Source of the DNA: JBLYYQ01 sp048550035
GTDB lineage: Bacteria > Nitrospinota_A > UBA7883 > JBLYYQ01
Reading direction: 5' to 3'
DNA length: 6,708 bases
NCBI GenBank assembly: GCA_048550035.1
Contig: JBLYYQ010000133.1
Span: 1 to 6,708 of the forward strand
The position numbers and the translations under genes were made by a program. Positions 1-5,506 of this stretch are shown one piece after another. Each line of letters begins with the position of its first letter. Position 1 is the stretch's first letter. Under the pieces are notes generated by a model. It was not told the origin of the DNA and ran no database searches. It was given only the letters and a program-made list of their open reading frames with translations.

Positions 1-544
1 AGAATTGACTGAGATAGATGGTATCGGTCCGACGAATGCATTTGGGATAAAGTTTATTCATGAAGTTGCAAGAAAGTTTTTGCGCAATAAAATATTTGTT
101 GCCAAAAATTACATGGAATCATTTAACGCAGCATTAGAATATTATACTCATAAGATAGGTCACTCAAAAAATGAGTCAGTCCATGCTATCTATCTAGATT
201 CTCAAAATTTAATACTTCACGAGGAGAAACATATTGAAGGATCAATATCAGCAGTCGCCATTTCGATTCGATTGATAGTAGAAAAATCTATCGGATTAGG
301 CGCCTCAGCCGTAGTATTGATTCATAACCATCCAGGTGGTATTGCGAAGCCATCTCGTAATGACATACTGTTTACAAAAGAGCTCTTTTTTGCAGCAAAG
401 CTAGTTGATTTAGAACTACGCGATCATATAATAATTACCGCAACCGGACACTACTCATTTTATAAAGAAAAATTGATCGATAGATTTAATGATGAGTTTG
501 TAAAATTTAGTAAAAATATACTCGGCTATCAATCATATAATTAG
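1..544 (+). CDS. radC: RadC-family JAB/MPN-domain protein, 5' end missing
   Basis: Only the C-terminal ~180 residues lie in the window. The reading frame is open to the left edge (codons from base 2), so the TTG at 5 is an internal leucine, not a start. The first residues (EIDGIGPTNAFGI) match the end of the helix-hairpin-helix segment that precedes the catalytic domain in RadC proteins (UPF0758). The JAB/MPN domain follows, with a complete metal-binding motif at bases 323-364: His-Asn-His, seven residues, Ser, two residues, Asp (HNHPGGIAKPSRND). The C-terminal 'DHIIITATGHYSFYKEKLI' block is also typical of RadC. E. coli RadC is ~220 aa, so roughly 40-50 residues are probably missing. One small departure is HNHPGG where many homologues have HNHPSG; the metal ligands are unaffected. 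RadC was named for DNA repair, but its true role is unsettled, so a specific activity should not be assumed. The TAG stop is followed by a 217-bp gap, so it is probably not in the mqn operon. Confidence 0.93.
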   Translation, partial: ELTEIDGIGPTNAFGIKFIHEVARKFLRNKIFVAKNYMESFNAALEYYTHKIGHSKNESVHAIYLDSQNLILHEEKHIEGSISAVAISIRLIVEKSIGLGASAVVLIHNHPGGIAKPSRNDILFTKELFFAAKLVDLELRDHIIITATGHYSFYKEKLIDRFNDEFVKFSKNILGYQSYN

Positions 545-660
545 AAGAAGAAAATTATGATAAAAAGGATGATAATTAATAGTAGTAGCTGAACTATTCC
601 TGCAAAAATTATAAATAGTAGCCGCTTGATCTGTCTTTGATTGATAATTTTTCTTTTCAT
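541..660 (-). CDS. Possible 39-aa single-pass membrane peptide
   Basis: On the - strand an ATG (complement of 658-660) opens 39 codons ending in TAA (complement of 541-543), tail-to-tail with radC; the two stop codons overlap. The predicted peptide has a strongly basic N-terminus (MKRKIINQRQIKR: six Lys/Arg in 13 residues). About 26 nearly unbroken hydrophobic residues follow (Leu, Ile, Phe, Val, with one Gln at 24), ending in three Phe. That layout would suit a small inner-membrane peptide with its N-terminus in the cytoplasm. A TATAAT on the - strand (complement of 687-692) lies ~27 bp upstream of the ATG, but I find no good -35 and no clear Shine-Dalgarno site. AT-rich non-coding DNA easily yields Ile/Leu/Phe-rich frames, so this may be chance. 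I do not recognise a family and assign no function. Confidence 0.3.
   Translation of the reverse strand: MKRKIINQRQIKRLLFIIFAGIVQLLLLIIILFIIIFFF
604..652. repeat. AT-only 9-bp inverted repeat, long loop
   Basis: AAAAATTAT (604-612) is the exact reverse complement of ATAATTTTT (644-652), with a 31-nt loop between them. On the + strand the right arm ends in five T, then C and four more T, so it could be a weak terminator for radC. The stem has no G-C pairs and the loop is long, so a working intrinsic terminator is doubtful. It lies inside the possible small - strand ORF. Confidence 0.25.
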
Positions 661-671
661 GTTAATTTTTA

Positions 672-694
672 TATAATTGTAACTAGATTATAAA
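672..694 (+). promoter_or_regulatory. -10-like hexamers upstream of mqnE
   Basis: TATAAT at 672-677 and TATAAA at 689-694 resemble sigma-70 -10 elements and lie 68-90 bp upstream of the mqnE start. Neither has a convincing TTGACA-like -35 at 16-18 bp. TTGATA at 641-646 is 25 bp from the first hexamer, which is too far. A promoter for the mqnE-mqnA-protease unit is expected in this 217-bp spacer, but such hexamers are common by chance in DNA this AT-rich. Confidence 0.2.
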
Positions 695-698
695 TCTA
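684..698. repeat. 15-bp dyad TAGATT-ATA-AATCTA
   Basis: A perfect 6-bp inverted repeat with a 3-bp centre spans one of the -10-like hexamers (689-694), about 64 bp upstream of the mqnE start. The position would suit an operator, and a related palindrome (AATCTAGATT) lies in front of mqnA at 1854-1863. No regulator is known from this window, and short AT-rich dyads arise often by chance. Confidence 0.3.
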
Positions 699-740
699 AA
701 ATGAATTTAATAGATAATGAAAGATATTTGAGCAAATTTT

Positions 741-765
741 TGAATAAAATATGAATAAAATATGA
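741..765 (+). repeat. 11-bp tandem repeat running into the mqnE start codon
   Basis: TGAATAAAATA occurs twice head to tail (741-751 and 752-762), and a third partial copy (TGAATA) begins at 763. The A ending the first full copy plus the next TG makes an ATG at 751; the A ending the second makes the mqnE ATG at 762. The ATG at 751 opens a four-codon frame (M-N-K-I) whose TGA (763-765) overlaps the mqnE ATG as ATGA. This could affect translation initiation. I see no Shine-Dalgarno sequence at the usual distance from 762. Confidence 0.6.
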
Positions 766-1847
766 ATATAAATAGCAAAAAATTAAGACAAATATACGAT
801 AAAGTTCTAAATTCAGAGCGTCTCTCATTTGAAGATGGAATAACACTTGATGAGTCTAATGAACTTTTAGCGATCGGAATGATGGCAAATTATCTGCGAG
901 AAAAGCTTCATGCCGATAACGCCTACTACATTAATAATAGACATATCAATCATACAAATATCTGTGTAAACGAGTGTAAGTTTTGTGCATTTCGGAAGAG
1001 CATCGATGATCCTGAAGGATATTTAATGACTATCGATGATGTCATGGCAAAAGCGAAGGAATGGGAAGGTGAATCATTTAGTGAGTTTCATATTGTAGGA
1101 GGACTACATCCAGACTTAGGCTATGATTATTATAGAGGGATCATATCGAGCTTACATACTAAATATCCAGATATCCATATCCAAGGATTTACAGCAGTCG
1201 AGATTGGGTGGTTTGCCAAGATAGCAAATATCTCATATAGAGAAGTTTTAGAGGATCTAAAAAGTGTCGGATTGGGTTCACTACCAGGAGGCGGAGCAGA
1301 GATATTTAATGAATCGATCCGTTCTAAGATCTGTCCTGACATAGATAAAGTTAGCTCAGAAGAGTGGTTGACTATCCACAAAATTGCACATGATGTTGGG
1401 TTGCGCTCCAATGCAACGATGCTATATGGCCATATAGAAACAGCGGCTGATAGGATTGATCATCTTATAAGATTACGAGCAGCTCAAGATGAAAGTGGAG
1501 GATTTATGACATTCATTCCGCTGGCGTTTCATCCAAAGAATACAAAGTATGACTCAAAGAATTTTACAAGTGGGATATTAGATCTAAAGATGATAGCTAT
1601 TTCACGGTTGATGCTAGATAATATTGAACATATCAAGGCATTTTGGATAATGATTGGCGAGCAGACAGCACAAGTTGCCTTAAGTTTCGGGGCTGATGAC
1701 ATGGATGGAACTGTAGTGGAAGAGAAGATCACCCATGCTGCAGGAGCGACGACCAACGAAGAGCTGGCAGTAGAAAAATTAGAGTCTTTGATCTCTGAAG
1801 CAGGGAGAAAAGCTGTTGCACGAGACACAGTATATAATCTTGTTTAG
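762..1847 (+). CDS. mqnE: Aminofutalosine synthase MqnE (radical SAM)
   Basis: This 361-aa cytoplasmic radical SAM enzyme is predicted to join SAM-derived adenosine to 3-[(1-carboxyvinyl)oxy]benzoate, giving 6-amino-6-deoxyfutalosine in the futalosine route to menaquinone. The iron-sulfur ligands are Cys68, Cys72 and Cys75 (CVNECKFC, CxxxCxxC). Further conserved blocks are GGLHPDL (113-119), SLPGGGAEIF (173-182), GLRSNATMLYGH (213-224), FIPLAFHP (251-258), SRLMLDNI (281-288), HIKAFW (290-295) and ADDMDGT (311-317). These favour MqnE over the related MqnC (cyclic dehypoxanthinyl futalosine synthase), which from memory has GLKTTATMMFGH-type and FIPW-type blocks instead. Length is normal for the family and the frame is intact. 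The ATG at 762 is the best start, although no Shine-Dalgarno is evident and an 11-bp tandem repeat abuts it. mqnA, encoding the preceding step, follows after 31 bp. Confidence 0.94.
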   Translation: MNINSKKLRQIYDKVLNSERLSFEDGITLDESNELLAIGMMANYLREKLHADNAYYINNRHINHTNICVNECKFCAFRKSIDDPEGYLMTIDDVMAKAKEWEGESFSEFHIVGGLHPDLGYDYYRGIISSLHTKYPDIHIQGFTAVEIGWFAKIANISYREVLEDLKSVGLGSLPGGGAEIFNESIRSKICPDIDKVSSEEWLTIHKIAHDVGLRSNATMLYGHIETAADRIDHLIRLRAAQDESGGFMTFIPLAFHPKNTKYDSKNFTSGILDLKMIAISRLMLDNIEHIKAFWIMIGEQTAQVALSFGADDMDGTVVEEKITHAAGATTNEELAVEKLESLISEAGRKAVARDTVYNLV

Positions 1848-1853
1848 TTAACA

Positions 1854-1863
1854 AATCTAGATT
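1854..1863. repeat. 10-bp palindrome in the mqnE-mqnA gap
   Basis: AATCTAGATT is a perfect palindrome just upstream of the mqnA ribosome binding site. It contains the same AATCTA/TAGATT half-sites as the dyad at 684-698. It is too short to be a terminator and has no T-run; it may be chance. Confidence 0.3.
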
Positions 1864-1869
1864 AAAGGT
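1864..1869 (+). promoter_or_regulatory. Ribosome binding site supporting the mqnA TTG start
   Basis: AAAGGT lies 9 nt before the TTG at 1879. No in-frame ATG, GTG or other TTG lies between the upstream stop (1858-1860) and this TTG, and the conserved MqnA N-terminus begins only a few codons later. The site therefore supports TTG at 1879 as the start. Confidence 0.6.
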
Positions 1870-1878
1870 TCAAAGATA

Positions 1879-2676
1879 TTGATAGAAAATAGGTACAGAG
1901 TTGGCATACATGACTTCTTAAATAGTAGGCCATTTCTATATCCATTCAAACATGGATTAGCAGATGCGCCATTTGATATAGTGACACTGCCACCTGCCAC
2001 TTTAGCAAAAGAGTTTCATGCAAATAATATCGATATTGGATTAATTCCATCAATTGAATATGCAAGAGGATATAGTGCAAAGATTATCCGTCCATACTGC
2101 ATCGCTTCGTTAGGCGAGGTAAGTAGTGTGCTGCTTTACTCTGATCGTCCACTTGAGGAGATAGAGTCGGTTGCAATTGATCCAAAATCGCGGACATCAG
2201 TTGTTATGATGCAAATTTTATTCAAAGAGCTATTTGATAACGATGTTGCATTAACTGTTGCACCAGACGGTGACCCAATGCGTGGGATGGAGGTTGCACA
2301 TGCAGGATTAATTATTGGCGACTTAGCGTTTGAGGTAGATAATGAGAAATTACTAACCTATGATCTTGGTAAATTATGGTATCAATTTTCAGGGCGACCA
2401 TTTGTGCATGCTCTGTTTGTGACAAAGCATTTATCTGATATTGATTTTGCAATTGATGCTCTGAATTCTGGGATTAAATATGGACTAGAGCATTTAGCTC
2501 ATGTTATAAAGAGCGAGAAGGAAAGTTCACTAACAGAAGATATATTGTTTGACTATCTTGGCAAACGGATAATTTACAAACTAGATGCTACTATCGAAGA
2601 GGGTCTTATCTATTTTTTTGAGCTGGCAAGTAAATGGAAGTTAATAAATCAGGTGGAGCTGAAGTTTTATGAATAA
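1879..2676 (+). CDS. mqnA: Chorismate dehydratase MqnA
   Basis: This 265-aa soluble protein of the MqnA/MqnD family has a periplasmic-binding-protein-like fold without a signal peptide. It is predicted to dehydrate chorismate to 3-[(1-carboxyvinyl)oxy]benzoate, the substrate of MqnE just upstream. The N-terminus (RVGIHDFLNSRPFLYPF, residues 7-23) is the MqnA 'FLN-x-RP' block; MqnD usually has an 'SPCPNDT' start instead. Other family blocks are IDIGLIPSIEYARG (51-64), CIASLGEVSSVLLYS (74-88), AIDPKSRTSV (99-108), IIGDLAF (145-151) and DLGKLWYQFSGRPFVHALF (162-180). Asn15 and Ser82/Ser83 are likely counterparts of the Asn and Ser tied to catalysis in studied MqnA enzymes; that mapping is from memory. 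The start is TTG, a weak codon, but it has a ribosome binding site at 1864-1869. The stop overlaps the protease start by 8 bp (ATGAATAA), suggesting coupled translation. Confidence 0.92.
   Translation: MIENRYRVGIHDFLNSRPFLYPFKHGLADAPFDIVTLPPATLAKEFHANNIDIGLIPSIEYARGYSAKIIRPYCIASLGEVSSVLLYSDRPLEEIESVAIDPKSRTSVVMMQILFKELFDNDVALTVAPDGDPMRGMEVAHAGLIIGDLAFEVDNEKLLTYDLGKLWYQFSGRPFVHALFVTKHLSDIDFAIDALNSGIKYGLEHLAHVIKSEKESSLTEDILFDYLGKRIIYKLDATIEEGLIYFFELASKWKLINQVELKFYE
2651..2658 (+). promoter_or_regulatory. Ribosome binding site for the protease gene, inside mqnA
   Basis: AGGTGGAG lies within the last codons of mqnA, 10 nt before the ATG at 2669. The downstream gene therefore has its own initiation signal as well as the overlap with the mqnA stop. 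Confidence 0.6.
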
Positions 2677-4180
2677 GAAGATAGTGGTAGCTAAGATTGC
2701 ATTGATAGTAATTTTTACTTCTATGTTTTCGACAGGAGATCTGGCATTAGGAGCCAGCTCTGAAGCAGATACTAGAGCGATCCAAAATTCTGTTGTCAAA
2801 ATTGTAGCGACCTATAATAACGCAAGTTATTATCAACCGTGGCAGTTTAAACCGATCAGTACTGGAGTTGGTAGTGGATTTATTATCAGTAAAAACAGAG
2901 TTCTAACAAATGCTCATGTAGTTTCGAATGCGACTTATATCTCTATAGAGCGTGCAAACGATGCAAGGAAATATAAGGCCGAGATTGAGTTTATAGGTAC
3001 ACAGTCTGATTTAGCAACTCTCAAAATTTTAGACCCAACATTTCCGAAGGTGAAACCACTAGCTTTCAGGAAGCTCCCGAAACTATTAGATACAGTATTT
3101 GCAATAGGTTTTCCTGCAGGAGGTGAGCGTGTTTCGTTCACTAGAGGAGTGGTTTCTAGAATAGAGATGACTAAATATGCCCATAGTAATGAAAGATTGC
3201 TGGCAGTGCAGATTGATGCTGCAATTAATGCTGGCAACTCTGGTGGACCTGTGTTGTTAGATGGGAAAGTTATAGGTGTTGCAATGCAAGGTTTACGCTC
3301 ACGTGAGAATATCGGCTACATCATTCCAACTCCTGTCATCAAAAGTTTCTTAACCGATATTAAAGATGGACATGTAGATGGTATCCCAAGTGCTGGTATT
3401 ATTGTCCAGAAAGGTGAGAGCCAGACATTAAAAGAGGCGTTCAAAGCAAAGCCTACCGATCGAGGTTTATTTGTAAATCGTGTAATTTATGGGTCAGCTG
3501 CTTATGGTGTGCTAGCGGAAAAAGATATAATCACGGCAATAGATGACGCTAAAATCTCTGATGATGGACTGTTTGAATTTTCCGATCAGCTGCGGATTGA
3601 TATTAACTATTTGATAAATCAAAAACAGGTAGGAGACGAGGTAAAGTACTCAATTATAAGAGATGGAAAAGCTCTAACCAAGCGTGTTAAATTAAAAGTA
3701 GCTAATAAAATTGTTCCAAGAGAGTTAGACAATAAGCCAAGTTATCTTATCTTCGGTGGGATAGTGTTTACGAAACTTACAGAAAATTTACTTGCAGATA
3801 GGGGATACAGTTGGCGCAAAGATCCAGGTAGTAAGTTTATTTATCATTTGTATAATAGCTTCCCTTCACCATCTCGTAAAGAGTTAGTGGTAATAATCAA
3901 GACACTAGCGCACAATGTGAATATTGGTTATCATGATATTGTTTATCAGGTAGTAGAGGAGGTCAACGGTAAGAATCTAAAGGAGTTTCGGGATTTACCG
4001 ATGGCATTAGGATCGTCTGCTGATAAATTTTCAAGAATAGTTACAGAGGACAAAGTAGTAATAGCGCTAGATAATGAAGCCGCATTAGTAGCAGATCAAG
4101 AAATCTTGAAGCGATACCATATAAAAAGTCCATTTTCAGAAGATATTAGAGCTGAATATATTAAGGCATTCTCAAATTGA
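2669..4180 (+). CDS. Deg9-like HtrA-family serine protease with signal peptide and PDZ-type domains
   Basis: This 503-aa trypsin-like serine protease (S1C/HtrA family) is probably exported. Residues 1-29 look like a Sec signal peptide: KK near the N-terminus, a hydrophobic stretch, then LALGA. The protease domain (~35-235) has a complete triad: His83 in LTNAHVV, Asp114 in SDLATLKI and Ser191 in NAGNSGGPV. Blocks such as TGVGSGFII, AIGFPAGGERVSFTRGVVSRIE and ENIGYIIPTPVIK resemble plant Deg9-type proteases more than classic DegP/DegQ. A PDZ domain fits ~241-343. The C-terminal ~345-495 resembles the Deg9 C-terminal PDZ-like region (SYLIFGGIVFTKLT; NVNIGYHDIVYQVVEEVNG; ILKRYHI). HtrA proteins usually degrade or chaperone damaged envelope proteins; the substrate here is unknown. 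The start is supported by the ribosome binding site at 2651-2658, and the 8-bp overlap with mqnA implies co-transcription. No symbol is given because the Deg9-like branch has no settled bacterial name. Confidence 0.88.
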   Translation: MNKKIVVAKIALIVIFTSMFSTGDLALGASSEADTRAIQNSVVKIVATYNNASYYQPWQFKPISTGVGSGFIISKNRVLTNAHVVSNATYISIERANDARKYKAEIEFIGTQSDLATLKILDPTFPKVKPLAFRKLPKLLDTVFAIGFPAGGERVSFTRGVVSRIEMTKYAHSNERLLAVQIDAAINAGNSGGPVLLDGKVIGVAMQGLRSRENIGYIIPTPVIKSFLTDIKDGHVDGIPSAGIIVQKGESQTLKEAFKAKPTDRGLFVNRVIYGSAAYGVLAEKDIITAIDDAKISDDGLFEFSDQLRIDINYLINQKQVGDEVKYSIIRDGKALTKRVKLKVANKIVPRELDNKPSYLIFGGIVFTKLTENLLADRGYSWRKDPGSKFIYHLYNSFPSPSRKELVVIIKTLAHNVNIGYHDIVYQVVEEVNGKNLKEFRDLPMALGSSADKFSRIVTEDKVVIALDNEAALVADQEILKRYHIKSPFSEDIRAEYIKAFSN

Positions 4181-4240
4181 TAGCAAAACGACTTTATTTA
4201 CGATATAACCTCAATTTTATAAACTGGTGATAAAACTTTT
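4181..4240 (+). promoter_or_regulatory. Spacer before lysA: ribosome binding site and weak promoter-like hexamers
   Basis: This 60-bp gap separates the protease and lysA. GGTGA at 4226-4230 lies 10 nt before the lysA ATG and is a plausible ribosome binding site. TATAAA (4218-4223) with TTTACG (4197-4202) has only a 15-bp spacer. TTGATA (4177-4182) with TATAAC (4204-4209) has a 21-bp spacer. Neither is a good sigma-70 promoter. I see no hairpin plus T-run, so read-through from the mqn/protease unit into the dap genes is possible. Confidence 0.35.
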
Positions 4241-5506
4241 ATGAGATATTTTGAATACAGGAATGGCGAATATTATTGTGAAGATGTTGCGTTAAGTGAG
4301 ATTGCAAAGAAGGTTGGTACGCCATTTTATTGTTACTCAGCGCAAACACTAATAAGGCATATAAAAGTTTTCGATAATGCATTTCGGAATATAGAGCATC
4401 TAGTCTGTTTTGCGGTGAAGGCAAACTCAAACATAGCTGTTTTAAACTTACTTGCGAATTATAACGCAGGAGCAGATATCGTTTCTGGCGGCGAACTTTT
4501 TAGAGCCCTAAAAGCGTCTGTTCCGGCAAATAAGATTGTGTTTGCAGGTGTTGGCAAATCGGCAGATGAGATCAGAGAGGCTTTGCTTGCTAAGATTTTA
4601 CTTTTCAATGTAGAGTCTAGCCAGGAGTTATTACTGTTAGATTCAGTGGCAGGTAGCCTAGGTCTAAAGGCACCGTCTGCTATAAGAGTGAATCCAAATG
4701 TAGATGCCAAGACTCACCCTAAGATTTCAACAGGGTTAAAGCATAACAAGTTTGGTATCAGCTACGAGCGTGTGATTGAGGAGTATAAGCGTGCTAAAAA
4801 TCTTAAGAACATAGAGGTGATAGGGATTCATGAGCATATTGGTTCGCAGGTGACTCAGATAGGACCATTTGCAGATGCGCTTGAAAAGACGATGGAGTTG
4901 GTAGTAAAATTAAAAGCAATAGATATTGATATCAAATATATCAATCTTGGTGGAGGGTTGGGGATCACATATAAAGATGAGACTCCTCCACATCCTGATG
5001 AGTTGGCAAGTGTTATTGAGCCGATTATAAAAGATAGTGGTGTTACGGTGATTTTTGAGCCTGGACGTGTAATCGCAGGTAACGCAGGGGTGTTGGTGAC
5101 TAAGACACTGTTTACGAAGACCAGTTCAACTAAAGAGTTTATTATTGTTGATGCTGCAATGAATGATCTTGCACGCCCATCTTTATATGGTAGCTACCAC
5201 TCCATTTTGCCGATAGATGAGAAGGTTATTGATCGCAAAAAGATTAACTCTGATGTAGTGGGTCCCATATGTGAATCGGGCGATTTTCTGGCACAAGATC
5301 GGATGTTGCCACATTTTAAGCAGGATGAATGTATGGCGATTATGAGTGTAGGTGCTTATGGTTTTACTATGAGCTCTAATTATAATTCTAGGCGCAAAAT
5401 TGCAGAAGTATTAGTTAATAAAGATCGATTTGAAGTTATAAGAGAGCGTGAAACTTATAGTGATCTTATAAGAGGAGAGTCGATTCCCAAATGGCGATAT
5501 GAATGA
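4241..5506 (+). CDS. lysA: Diaminopimelate decarboxylase
   Basis: This 421-aa PLP enzyme of fold type III (alanine-racemase-like barrel plus C-terminal beta domain) decarboxylates meso-diaminopimelate to L-lysine in the cytoplasm. The PLP lysine is Lys60 in CFAVKAN. Other conserved blocks are GADIVSGGE (78-86), RVNPNVDAKTHPKISTG (150-166), HEHIGSQ with His200 (198-204), the phosphate-binding NLGGGLG (236-242), EPGR (274-277), the active-site Cys345 in CESGD (345-349) and AYGF with Tyr374. Length is typical and the frame is intact. The ATG at 4241 has GGTGA 10 nt upstream, and the protein begins with the usual short lead-in before 'GTPFYCYS'. The stop overlaps the dapF start by 4 bp (ATGA), and dapA follows, so these genes form a DAP/lysine cluster. 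Confidence 0.96.
   Translation: MRYFEYRNGEYYCEDVALSEIAKKVGTPFYCYSAQTLIRHIKVFDNAFRNIEHLVCFAVKANSNIAVLNLLANYNAGADIVSGGELFRALKASVPANKIVFAGVGKSADEIREALLAKILLFNVESSQELLLLDSVAGSLGLKAPSAIRVNPNVDAKTHPKISTGLKHNKFGISYERVIEEYKRAKNLKNIEVIGIHEHIGSQVTQIGPFADALEKTMELVVKLKAIDIDIKYINLGGGLGITYKDETPPHPDELASVIEPIIKDSGVTVIFEPGRVIAGNAGVLVTKTLFTKTSSTKEFIIVDAAMNDLARPSLYGSYHSILPIDEKVIDRKKINSDVVGPICESGDFLAQDRMLPHFKQDECMAIMSVGAYGFTMSSNYNSRRKIAEVLVNKDRFEVIRERETYSDLIRGESIPKWRYE

Noticed and set aside
5..7. TTG as the start of the radC-family protein
   Set aside because: The frame is open to the left edge, and the residues around it belong to the conserved helix-hairpin-helix region, so this is an internal codon of a truncated gene.
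323..364. HNHPGG instead of HNHPSG as a sign of an inactive RadC
   Set aside because: The changed residue is not a metal ligand. Both His, the Ser and the Asp of the JAMM-type motif are intact, and Gly occurs here in other RadC proteins as far as I recall.
578..598. AATAGT/ACTATT inverted repeat as a radC terminator
   Set aside because: It has only 6 bp of AT-rich stem, a 9-nt loop and no T-run after it.
545..761. Riboswitch or tRNA in the radC-mqnE spacer
   Set aside because: The spacer is very AT-rich, and I find no cloverleaf, no GC-bearing stems and no known riboswitch core.
1130..1828. Two - strand open frames of 93 and 99 codons
   Set aside because: Both are antisense to the intact mqnE coding region, lack recognisable domains and have no independent signals.
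2935..3237. 100-codon - strand open frame
   Set aside because: It is antisense to the protease domain of the Deg9-like gene, covering much of the triad region; it is a shadow.
4239..4710. Two - strand open frames of 63 and 83 codons
   Set aside because: They are antisense to the start of lysA and resemble no family I know.
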